A stretch of DNA of 55,861 nucleotides, taken from positions 1-55,861 of the forward strand of contig JWZX01002659.1 of the NCBI GenBank assembly GCA_001275005.1, given 5' to 3'. The DNA comes from Chrysochromulina tobinii. Lineage: Eukaryota > Haptophyta > Prymnesiales > Chrysochromulinaceae. Under the pieces are notes generated by a model. That model was not told the DNA's origin. It searched no databases and worked only from the letters and a program-made list of their open reading frames with translations. Shown one piece after another: positions 41,652 through 50,094 of this stretch. The position numbers and the translations under genes are program-made. Position 1 is the stretch's first letter. Each line of letters starts with the position of its first letter.

Positions 41652-44144
41652 TCAGTAGCCCTTGCCGCCGCTCATTTTCTTGAGCGTCTTGGTGCCCGAG
41701 TGCAGCATCCCATCGACGAGGCCAAAGAGGCTGACGGCGCCACCGATGATGGCGCAGAGCGAGACGAGGAACTCGGTGGTGGCGGTGGTCTTCTCGACGA
41801 TGTGAGCGTGGATGGGCGACACGTCGTACGTGATCATCAGGTGCGGCAGGATGTCGCGCGTGCGCCCCTGTGACGTGGCTGTGAACTGGTACGTCTCAAT
41901 GCGCCGTGAGCCGTCGGCAGGACCGTACGAGGTGGGCATGATGTTGACGTGGTGCTCCTTCGTCTCGCGACGCAACGTCGAAACGAAGTGCGAGCCGTCG
42001 AGCGTCGTCAGCTGTGCCCGGACCGAGCTCGGCAGCCGAGCTCGTTCACGGGCTGAGAGCTCGAGCCCAAATGATAGGTGGTCGATGTGGTGCGTCGTGT
42101 TGACCGCCGAGAAGTCAAATGAATGGCGCGACGCGTGCGGCGAGATGTGCAACGTACCGGGCGCGCGCGAGACCTCGACGTAGCCGAAAAGGGTGCACCC
42201 CTCGTGCGTCTCAGCCTCCACCCACATCTCGTCGCCTGCATCGCCGCCGCCACGCTCGTCAGGCACTCGACCGGTGAGTAGACCGAGCACGACGTCGCTC
42301 GCCCGTTCCATGATCAGGTGCTCCTCCGCCTCGACTTCTCCGTATGATCCCTTCTCGGGATCGGCCCCCTTGCGAGACGCGCCCTCCCCCAGGATCTTGC
42401 CCACGCCCTTGGCGCCTGTGATCGAGCCGACGGCCTCGGAGATGCGCTGTAGCAGGTCACGATCCTCCTTGACCTCCTCGTCCGAGGAGAGAGCATCCTC
42501 CGACCAGTCTTCATCGAGGCCCTTGGCACGGCGGTCCATGACGACCCGCAGGTCCTTGGAGACGTGCGCGATCTGGGTGGCGAACGAAGGAGAGGAGAGG
42601 GAGTGCGTATTGACCTCCGCTTGCCTTTCTTCCGCTGGGAGGTCGTTCATCTCAGTCACCAGCGCCTCGGCCGCCACCTTGACGAGATGCAGCCAGATGA
42701 CATTCTCCTCGCGCCCGTACTCGTACGGCTCGAAGGCGTGGCTCGTCTGGCGGAAGATGCGCACGGTCGGGAAGGCATGGATCGCCTGCGCGCGGCAGAT
42801 CTCGCCTCCCGAGGCTGTCGTGCAATCGATCCGGATCATCTTGACAGATCTCGAGTACGCACGCACATGGAGCCGCTGGGACACCGCCAGCCACGTGGGC
42901 GTGAGCTTGTTCGACCAGAAGCACCAGGGCGCAAAAAAGTTAACCATCACGATCGGGTGATCGGCGATCAGCTTGTCGAACTGCGCCACGGTCATGTCGG
43001 CAGGCTCGCTGCTGAAGGGCGCAGGCGGCACAAACTTCTCCTCATCGGGATCTGGAGGCTCGAGATCTGACGTCGGTGTCTGCAGACCGTGTTCGACCAC
43101 CTCGGGCTTCGCCGCATCCCATGCCCTTCCTTCCGGGATCTCGACCGCGCCGGCGTTCGCAGGCCCGCTCGGCGCCGCTGAGCACGAGCCTGGGCACACG
43201 ATCGTCATGAACCTGGCGACGTCCATGCAGCGTCCCTCCATGGCCCACTTCGAACAGATGCTTGCATCCATCGCCGCCTGCTGCGCGCAGCTCGTCTCGC
43301 ACGCAGTGAGCATGTAGGCCGAGTTGGAGACACACTCGCCCTGGGAAGCCCAGCTTGGGCACGAAGGCGACGTGTTCCCTGCTGGCTGCTCCTTCGGCTG
43401 CTCTGCCTGTGCCTTCGCGCCAAGTGTGGGCATGCTGCCGACCTGAGGCATGCTGCCAATCTGCGGCGAGGCGGGCGATGGCGAAGCGCCATCGTCTTCA
43501 ATCCCGAGCAGCCGGCGGCCCGCGTGCGCGCCCTTGCCCGACAGCTTGATCGTCGACTCCACCTCGACCACTGCGTTGCGCTGCTCCTGCGACAGATGCT
43601 TCTTTGTCTGCTGCTCGCGATGGTCCGCGTCACCCTGCGCGTGCTCCTTCTTGTGCCACGGGAAGACGTGGCCGGCAAGGTCCTTGTCGTCCGCACCGCC
43701 ATTATACTTGTGCGGCTCGAACAGGCCGAGCGACCTACCATCGCTGCTCAGCCGCACCCTGTGTATGTTGCGCGCGCCGCCAGCCTTGTGCGAGCCCACA
43801 TGGTCGGCAATGTGCAGCTGCGCAAACTGGCAGGGCAGGTGGAGCATCGATATGTTGAAGTTGATGCGGATGGACGAGCTCGGCGCGAGGCCCTTGGCCT
43901 CGCGCATCAGCGACTCGCGCCCGAGCAGCGGGCTGTCCAGGCGCAGCTGCACCGCGCGCTTGGCGGAGAACGACTCGTTGTACTGCGAGAGCACGAGCCA
44001 GCAGATGGTGATGATGGCGCCGATGGAGATGAGACCGCCCGCGTTGGTCGTCTCCATGTACTCCGACGGCGCACGCCTGAAGAAATGCGCATCGCGGATC
44101 CCCATGTTTTGTTGGCCCACCACGTGTCGTTCACACGTCTGCAT
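41652..44144 (-). CDS. PDI-ERGIC fusion (PDI-C type) with two inserted ShKT domains
   Basis: The product has 830 residues from ATG at 44144; Met14 at 44105 (M-G-I-R-D-A-H-F-F-R-R) fits known family starts better. Order: a membrane helix at 37-55 and ERGIC_N-like luminal region; two ShKT-like Cys motifs (about 259-285, C-P-S-W-A-S-Q-G-E-C; and 297-329, C-S-K-W-A-M-E-G-R-C); a thioredoxin domain with A-P-W-C-F-W-S-N-K-L (about 407), so the active site is C-x-x-S; an acidic linker; a COPII-coat ERV-like luminal domain; and a second membrane helix near the C-terminus. Plant and protist PDI-C proteins share this ERGIC-Trx-ERV layout and, as I recall, also C-Y-W-S; they cycle between ER and Golgi. 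A C-x-x-S site favours mixed-disulfide retention over full oxidation. The ShKT pair suggests cargo resembling the giant protein's domains. Confidence 0.88.
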   Translation of the reverse strand: MQTCERHVVGQQNMGIRDAHFFRRAPSEYMETTNAGGLISIGAIITICWLVLSQYNESFSAKRAVQLRLDSPLLGRESLMREAKGLAPSSSIRINFNISMLHLPCQFAQLHIADHVGSHKAGGARNIHRVRLSSDGRSLGLFEPHKYNGGADDKDLAGHVFPWHKKEHAQGDADHREQQTKKHLSQEQRNAVVEVESTIKLSGKGAHAGRRLLGIEDDGASPSPASPQIGSMPQVGSMPTLGAKAQAEQPKEQPAGNTSPSCPSWASQGECVSNSAYMLTACETSCAQQAAMDASICSKWAMEGRCMDVARFMTIVCPGSCSAAPSGPANAGAVEIPEGRAWDAAKPEVVEHGLQTPTSDLEPPDPDEEKFVPPAPFSSEPADMTVAQFDKLIADHPIVMVNFFAPWCFWSNKLTPTWLAVSQRLHVRAYSRSVKMIRIDCTTASGGEICRAQAIHAFPTVRIFRQTSHAFEPYEYGREENVIWLHLVKVAAEALVTEMNDLPAEERQAEVNTHSLSSPSFATQIAHVSKDLRVVMDRRAKGLDEDWSEDALSSDEEVKEDRDLLQRISEAVGSITGAKGVGKILGEGASRKGADPEKGSYGEVEAEEHLIMERASDVVLGLLTGRVPDERGGGDAGDEMWVEAETHEGCTLFGYVEVSRAPGTLHISPHASRHSFDFSAVNTTHHIDHLSFGLELSARERARLPSSVRAQLTTLDGSHFVSTLRRETKEHHVNIMPTSYGPADGSRRIETYQFTATSQGRTRDILPHLMITYDVSPIHAHIVEKTTATTEFLVSLCAIIGGAVSLFGLVDGMLHSGTKTLKKMSGGKGY

Positions 44145-44263
44145 TGACTAAATTTGCACCTAAAAAAAACTTGAAACGACGTATAGAACGTGTTAACTCG
44201 AGACGCACTCCATGTTTCGTTTCTTTGTGCTAAGAATTCTTGCGCTCGCGGTTTTGTGCGACG
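44145..44263. promoter_or_regulatory. 119-bp divergent promoter region
   Basis: The starts of the PDI-ERGIC gene (-) and TPR gene (+) are only 119 bp apart, so the two likely share promoter elements. A-rich tracts are present; no clear TATA box. Confidence 0.45.
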
Positions 44264-45770
44264 ATGTCGCGGCCTGGCGTAGCGAAGGTGCTCGACCCGG
44301 CGATGGCCGCGCTGCTCCTCGCGGGCGACGAGGTGCTGCCGCCGGCGCTGCCGGCGCTCGCGCACCTGCACGCTGTGCTCAAGATCGGCACCTCTGCTGC
44401 CGGGGACAATGTAATCATTGACACGGATTCAGAAAATGGCATCATCTCCGACCCGGAAGAGTGTCTCGCGCAGGAGGAGCGGCTCGAGGAGCGGCTGCGG
44501 CTGCTCAAGCGTAAGGAGGGCCTCGCGACTGACCGCACGCTCAAGCAGGCCTTCAAGCTCATGGACTGCCTGATCGGTCAATATAAGCTCAACCGCACTG
44601 ATGAGATCCTCGAGGAGCTCGCACCCGTGTGCGCGGAGCGCGGCGGCGACTGGAAGGTGAAGCATATCCAGTCGACGGCCTTCGTGCGCTGGAAACAGTA
44701 CAAATTCAAAGAGGCGCTCGCGCTTTTCCTGCAGCAGCAGGAGATCGTGGGTGCCTCGGCGGCGCTGTGCGAAAACATTGGGCACACCTACTCGTCGATA
44801 GGCGATCTGCCCAAGGCCGAGGAGTATTTTGAGCGTGCGATCGAGCTGCTCAAGCGCGGTTCGTTTGGCAATCGCGGCGGCATCTACATGGGCCTCGGGC
44901 TGGTGCGCGACCGGCTGGGCAAGACGCGCGAGGCGCTGCCCATCCTCGAGCAGGCCCTCGAGCATTACCAAAAGGAGCACACTAAGGACTTTGTGCAGCT
45001 CGACTCGTCGATCATCGCCAAGGCGCACATGTCGGTGGGCAAGGCGCACGAGAAGCTGGGCGAGAAGGCCAAGGCGGCCGAGCACATGGCTGACGCGCTC
45101 GCCATCTTCCGGCGGACGGTCGGCTTCGACTCGCCGCTAACGGCCAATGCGATGGGCTGCCTGGGCAAGGTGCGCTGCGAGCTGGGCCAGATGAAGGAAG
45201 GTCTGAAGCTGCTCAAGGACGCCCTGCGGCTCGAGATCCAAAAGGACGCGTTCCACCTGGAGACCGTCTGGGAGCTCCTCTCGCGCCTCAAGGATCTGCA
45301 CATGGATGAGGCCAAGGAGCGGCAGGCGAGCGCCGGCACCAAGGGTGCCTCTCCTCTCGAGGCGCTCCGAACCATCTACGGACAGTATGTGACCCACCTT
45401 GAGGCAACCCAAAGCTGCCGACGGTGCACCCCAACCTCACCACGTCGCCTCTCCCCACAGGTATGTGCCCCTCGTCGAGGCAGCCAAGCTGCGGATTGGG
45501 GCGCAGCAGGAGCGCGACGAGCTTGGCACGCTGGCCGTCTTCTACAAGACCGCCGCCGAGCTCTACATGCTCGCGCAGGACTACACTGGCGGCGAGCACC
45601 TGTGTAATGAGGCGCTGCGCTGCTTTCACAAGGTGCGCGATTTCGACTGCTCGGGGCTCATAGAGGGGTGCGAGATGCTGCTCAACATAGCCAAGTCGAA
45701 TAAGCCCAAGCAGGCGGCAACGCCTGACAAGACAGCGCCGAGCTCGGGCGCTGGCCCGTCCTCCGCGTGA
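44264..45770 (+). CDS. TPR-repeat protein, kinesin-light-chain-like (2 exons)
   Basis: Exon 1 (44264-45384) and exon 2 (45461-45770) join through a 76-nt intron to give 476 residues. After an acidic N-terminus with a helical segment (E-E-R-L-E-E-R-L-R-L-L), tandem tetratricopeptide repeats dominate. The clearest units are I-G-H-T-Y-S-S-I-G-D-L-P-K-A-E-E-Y-F-E-R-A and L-G-L-V-R-D-R-L-G-K-T-R-E-A-L-P-I-L-E-Q-A. Repeat style and length recall kinesin light chain or TTC-type scaffolds; I cannot choose between them. The second exon carries another unit (Y-T-G-G-E-H-L-C-N-E-A-L-R-C-F) and a Pro/Ser-rich tail. ATG at 44264 is the first in frame; the frame upstream starts only with TTG. Exon 2 is in a different frame, so the intron is required. 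Confidence 0.84.
45385..45460 (+). other. Intron of the TPR gene, start duplicated in exon 2
   Basis: Donor GTATGTGACC at 45385, acceptor CCCCACAG at 45460. Exon 2 begins GTATGTGCCC, repeating the first seven bases of the intron and nine of its first ten. The frame-shifting length (76 nt) and the restored Y-G-Q-Y-V-P-L-V-E-A support splicing. Confidence 0.85.
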
Positions 45771-46014
45771 CGGCTCTGCAGCGCTCTGTCACCGGTGGCC
45801 CACAGAGTAGGCACGTCTGTTCTTCTGTTCCGTCTTTCTCGAATCGGAGCGCTTTCTTTGTCTCCTCTTAGGCCGATCGCGATTGCGCTCGCTCTCTCCG
45901 CACTCAGGGCCTCGCGACGCGGTCCGCGGGCGGGGCCGCGCCTGTCGCGCGGGCGTGCCCGAGCTTTCAGTTGATATGAATTATGTCGTTCATATCACAC
46001 AAAACTACTAAAAT
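45771..46014. other. Short convergent intergenic region
   Basis: 244 bp between the TPR gene (+) and AK6 gene (-); 3' ends of both are expected here. Confidence 0.4.
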
Positions 46015-46599
46015 TTACATGACGCACCGGTCCCTCGGCTGACTCTGCTCCATGGGCGCCTCCGCCGAACCAGCAGCCCTGTTCTCCGTCCTGCTCCGCA
46101 GCCAACTCAATGTGCGCTCGACGTTCGAGTCGAGGTCCTCTACCGTGTTCGACTGCAGCTCGACGACGATCTCCTCGCGGTAGCTCTCGCGCGCCTCGTC
46201 GAGGATGAGCTGCATGATCTCCGCCTCGATGTTGTCCTCAAGCTTCTTGCCCGAGTATCCTCGGCTCGTCAGACGCGAGTACAGCACGCCGTTGTCGCTG
46301 CGCATCACGAGCACCAGATCAAACCAGCGCTCGGGGAAGAGCTCGGCGCCGTGGTACTCGACGATCACGCCGCCCGCCTCCATCTCGTCCTCAAGCTCGT
46401 CGAGCAGCTTGTCCTCGTCAAGCACGTAGGTCTGATACTCTTCATCCCATCCTTCGTGCAGCTGCTTGGCCTTGACGAGCTCACCGACGTCGATGGCACG
46501 AAAGCCTCTGGCCTCAGCCACAAGGCGGTGCACAAAGGTGCTCTTACCGGTGCCCGGCGTGCCCGTCACCAGCAGGTTGGGCAGGGCTCGGCTGCTCAT
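46015..46599 (-). CDS. AK6: Adenylate kinase isoenzyme 6 / Fap7 homologue
   Basis: The product has 194 residues, close to the usual family length. The Walker A loop G-T-P-G-T-G-K-S-T lies at residues 13-21. Family-typical stretches follow: I-D-V-G-E-L-V-K, G-W-D-E-E-Y-Q-T-Y-V-L-D-E-D-K, E-Y-H-G-A-E-L-F-P-E-R-W-F-D-L, S-R-L-T-S-R-G-Y and N-I-E-A-E-I-M-Q-L-I-L-D-E-A-R-E-S-Y. AK6/hCINAP/Fap7 is a nuclear ATPase/adenylate kinase needed for late 40S ribosome maturation, acting with uS11 on 18S rRNA cleavage. The C-terminal 25 residues are a non-conserved tail. The ATG at 46599 gives the canonical start just before the beta-strand of the P-loop. ESF1, another 18S rRNA factor, lies 3.5 kb away. Confidence 0.95.
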   Translation of the reverse strand: MSSRALPNLLVTGTPGTGKSTFVHRLVAEARGFRAIDVGELVKAKQLHEGWDEEYQTYVLDEDKLLDELEDEMEAGGVIVEYHGAELFPERWFDLVLVMRSDNGVLYSRLTSRGYSGKKLEDNIEAEIMQLILDEARESYREEIVVELQSNTVEDLDSNVERTLSWLRSRTENRAAGSAEAPMEQSQPRDRCVM

Positions 46600-47079
46600 G
46601 CACTTGCAGACGGGCGCGCGAAGGGAGGCAAGAGGTGACGAGTAGGGTGACGACGCACCAAGTCAGTCATGTCAAGTCAAGTGTGTCACCTTGTACCTTG
46701 CTGCTTGTACTTCCCCGAACGAGATGTTGCGCGCGTGTCTACAGGCGGAGCGTGCCATACAGAGATAATACAGTATGGCCGGTCTATACGATAAGCACAA
46801 AACAGACTGTTCCTCCCCCAAGAAAGAAGAATCATGTATGAATACACAGGGTGTTGTGCGTTATTGTTTTATTTTGCGAGGCCCTGTTCAGTTTGCTGGA
46901 GTTGGGCATTGGGAACTATCTCCTCCCAAAAATCGATCTAACTTTCTGCCGTTTCTCTCAAAAATCTGAGCGCGCCGAGACTTCCATTTTAAGCCATCTC
47001 CCATTCGCTCATTAAAATCTGAGCGCGCCGGACTGAAACCGGACCGGATTCACTATCGGCATCGCCCTCCGCCCAAGGC
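46600..47079. promoter_or_regulatory. Divergent upstream region of AK6 and the KEA antiporter
   Basis: 480 bp between two starts pointing apart. ATCTGAGCGCGCCG occurs twice, near 46965 and 47017. No coding sequence supported. Confidence 0.4.
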
Positions 47080-49299
47080 ATGCTGGCGCGCCTACCAGCC
47101 CTTGGGAAGGCGCAGCCAGCCTCCTGGCACGCCCAACGGCATGCCCAACGGCACGCGCCAGCATCCCTGTCGATCGACGCGGCGATGGCACTCGCGGCGG
47201 AAATGGTACCTGTCTCTGCGGCGCAACTCAATGGAGATTTCTACGAATTGGTGCGAACCACCAATGCGAGGATGGCGCTCGACAGTTTAGGCAATGGCTT
47301 GATCACATTTCTCGCAGCCTCTGTGCTTGTGGTGCCCGTCTCTAAAGTCTTGAAGGTCACGCCCGTTCTCGGCTTCCTTTTGCTCGGCTGCGCCATCGGC
47401 CCGTATGGGTTCGGACTCTTCTCGAACACGGAAGCGGACATCAAGCTCGGCGACTTTGGGATCCTGTTCCTGCTCTTCATCGAGGGTCTGAATCTGTCGC
47501 CCGACCGCTTGGAAAAACTTGGGAGCTTCTTCCAGCTGGGCGTGTCGCAGATGCTGCTGAGCATCGGCTTCTTCTTCTTCTCGGTGCTGTTCCTCGGTCC
47601 TCAGCTTCTCACCTTCTTTGAGTTATTCATCCCGCTCGATGATCAGCTACTCCGCCCGATATTCTCGTCGCCCGTCACGGCATTCTGCATCGCCGCCGCG
47701 GGAGCGCTCTCCTCGTCAGCCTTCGCGCTCCCGGTACTCAAGGAGAAGGGGTGGGAGGGGCGAGCGGACGGCATCGCAGCGCTCGCGGTGCTCTTGCTGC
47801 AGGACCTCGCCGTTGCACCGCTGCTCGTCATCATCCCTCTCCTCGCGGGCAGTGGACCGCAGGACAATTTTTCGCTCCTGCTGCTCGTCGCCAAGGCGAC
47901 TTTTGGCTTCGGCGGCGTGCTCGCTCTCGGTTCGGTCGTGCTCCGACAACTCTTCGAAGTCGTCGCCTCTTCGCGCTCGTCGGAGACCTTCGTCGCGGCC
48001 ACTCTCCTCGTGGCGGTGGGCATGGGTGCGATTGCTGAGGAGCTCGGCCTCTCGTCAAGCACGGGCGCCTTTGCGGCCGGCGTGCTCCTCGCGGGCACAA
48101 AGTACCGCGCAGCCATCGAGGCGGACATCAAGCCATTTGAAGGCATCCTTCTGGGAGTCTTCTTCCTCACGGCGGGCGCGACCCTCGACCCGGCCCTCGT
48201 GCTGCATGAGTGGCCGACGCTCTTGACGGGCATCATCATCTTCATCCTCGTCAAGGCGGGTCTGCTCCTTGTCGTGGGCGAGTCGGCGCTTGGGCTGCGC
48301 AGCCGCGCTGATGCCGTGCGCGTGGCTTTGCTGCTCTCGGGCGGCGGCGAGTTCGCCTTCATCATCTTCAAACTCGCCGAGAATCTAGGCGTGTTGCCGC
48401 ATCAGCTCGGCCAGCTACTGACCGCGTCGGTCATCATCTCGATGAGTCTCACGCCCTTGCTCGGCGAGGCGGCCGAGGCCCTGGGGGCTGTGATCGAGCG
48501 GGCGGAGCAGGCAGACGAGGCGACCGTTGAAGCGGAAAAGCTCTTTGACGCCATCGACACCGACGGCAGCGGCACTCTGACGCGTACCGAGCTGCAACTA
48601 CATCTGCTAGGTGGCGACCGCTCGCCCGGCTTCCTCAGCCGCATCAACATGCCGTTTGAGGCGCTCTTCGACGCGCTGGACACGGACGGTAACGGCGTCA
48701 TCTCGCGCGACGAGCTGCGCCTGGGGTACGTCGAGATGTGTTCTGGAGGTGCTCGCGTAGCGGCGCTGCAGCAGAGCGCCGCCGAAGAGAATGGCAGCGT
48801 GCTCACGGCAAGCGACGCGTACGTCGTGTGTGGCTTTGGCGAGATCGGCCAACGTGTGTGCGACGAGCTCAGCAGCGTCTTCGAAGGGTCGGATCTGATC
48901 GCGTTCGATCGCGACCCGAAGCGCGTCGCCGTCGGCATGCAGCGCCAAGTGCGTGTCATCTATGGCGACGGGGCCTCCGAGACGCTCCTCAAGGCCTCGG
49001 GTATCGAGGAGCCGCGCGCGATCATCGTCTCCTACTCACAGAGCTCGCGCTGCCTCGACGCCACGCGCCGGTTGCGCGACGTTTTCCCACAGTCGCCCAT
49101 CTACGTGCGCGCGGCCTCGGAGGAGGAGGTGACACCGCTCCTCGAGGCAGGCGCCACCGAGGTAGTCGTCGAGACGAACGAGGCTGCGGTGCGCCTCGCC
49201 AGGCTGCTGACGGAGTCGAGTAAAGTAGAGCTGGGCGGTGGCGAGGGGATTGAGCTGCGCCGCGCTATGGCGCCGGTGACCAAAGCAGAGGAATCATGA
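47080..49299 (+). CDS. KEA: KEA-type K+/H+ antiporter with two EF-hands and RCK domain
   Basis: The product has 739 residues from ATG at 47080. The first 60 residues form an Ala/His/Arg-rich leader with a His-Ala-Gln-Arg repeat, possibly a plastid transit region. A CPA2 Na+/K+-H+ exchanger domain of about 12 helices follows; the family elements L-L-L-Q-D-L-A-V-A-P-L, G-A-F-A-A-G-V-L-L-A-G and L-S-G-G-G-E-F-A-F-I are present. Two EF-hands come next: loop D-T-D-G-S-G-T-L-T-R-T-E (about 493) and D-T-D-G-N-G-V-I-S-R-D-E (about 534), both with intact Ca2+ ligands. A Rossmann RCK/TrkA-N domain with G-F-G-E-I-G (about 585) ends the protein. KEA3 in plastids exchanges K+ for H+ across thylakoids and tunes photoprotection. 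As I recall, diatom KEA3 also carries an EF-hand, so Ca2+ control may be general in red-plastid algae. Confidence 0.92.
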   Translation: MLARLPALGKAQPASWHAQRHAQRHAPASLSIDAAMALAAEMVPVSAAQLNGDFYELVRTTNARMALDSLGNGLITFLAASVLVVPVSKVLKVTPVLGFLLLGCAIGPYGFGLFSNTEADIKLGDFGILFLLFIEGLNLSPDRLEKLGSFFQLGVSQMLLSIGFFFFSVLFLGPQLLTFFELFIPLDDQLLRPIFSSPVTAFCIAAAGALSSSAFALPVLKEKGWEGRADGIAALAVLLLQDLAVAPLLVIIPLLAGSGPQDNFSLLLLVAKATFGFGGVLALGSVVLRQLFEVVASSRSSETFVAATLLVAVGMGAIAEELGLSSSTGAFAAGVLLAGTKYRAAIEADIKPFEGILLGVFFLTAGATLDPALVLHEWPTLLTGIIIFILVKAGLLLVVGESALGLRSRADAVRVALLLSGGGEFAFIIFKLAENLGVLPHQLGQLLTASVIISMSLTPLLGEAAEALGAVIERAEQADEATVEAEKLFDAIDTDGSGTLTRTELQLHLLGGDRSPGFLSRINMPFEALFDALDTDGNGVISRDELRLGYVEMCSGGARVAALQQSAAEENGSVLTASDAYVVCGFGEIGQRVCDELSSVFEGSDLIAFDRDPKRVAVGMQRQVRVIYGDGASETLLKASGIEEPRAIIVSYSQSSRCLDATRRLRDVFPQSPIYVRAASEEEVTPLLEAGATEVVVETNEAAVRLARLLTESSKVELGGGEGIELRRAMAPVTKAEES

Positions 49300-50094
49300 T
49301 GAGAATGAGCGGCGTACAATGAGCCCTTGCTGCAGGCCGAGCGTCTTCTCGAGGCCTGGTAATTTAGCGTTGGCCGTTGAACAGCGCCACGCCTCGGTCC
49401 CGGTTTGGCCGCCTGTATCGACGGCGGCATTCCGGCACAATGGTATTCGCGGTCAGGTTTGTAGTCATTGGCGGGTTGATCCTTCCGGGATGTTGCGTCT
49501 CGACGGATGGATGTCCGTAAAATTGCTTGTGTATGAACACTCAGGGGGCGCGAGAGTGCCCCGAAGGTCTGACAGACAAGTGTTCATGGTTTGTATGTTC
49601 CGGCGTGGGTCCGGTCTGTGTGTCCCATGAGGTGTGTCCGGTGTACACAGTCGAGGACCGAGATTGCAGATTCACCGTCCCCCGCGTCCGCGACCACAAA
49701 GGCGATACCGTTCGGTTAGCGCCTCGTGGTTGAAGCGCGAAGAGGCTCCTCAAGACCGCGCGTATACATACGATAGGAAACTAGAAAAGAAGAAATTGTA
49801 ATAGATAAAGAAGAACGCATACGATACATGGCTCACGCCTCACCCTCAGCCCTGCTCACGGCCATGCTCACGGCAACGCAAGTATGATGGTCGAAAAAGG
49901 CGGAACACTCTGCTTTGCAAATGGTCATCACTTTACCATGCACTTTACACGTAACGAGCGTGCAAACCGCGCGAACACACGACCCACGGCACCTGGGCGC
50001 CGCGGGGCCATTCTAAGCGCAAGGGCCACCCTCACAGCTCACGAGTCACGACCGCCCTGGGCCCTGCTCTCTCGACGGCGGCATCGCCTTGGTG
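49300..50094. other. Convergent intergenic region, no gene seen
   Basis: 795 bp between the KEA stop (+) and ESF1 stop (-). Only short frames lacking similarity; composition is less GC-rich, as in the other spacers. Confidence 0.45.
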
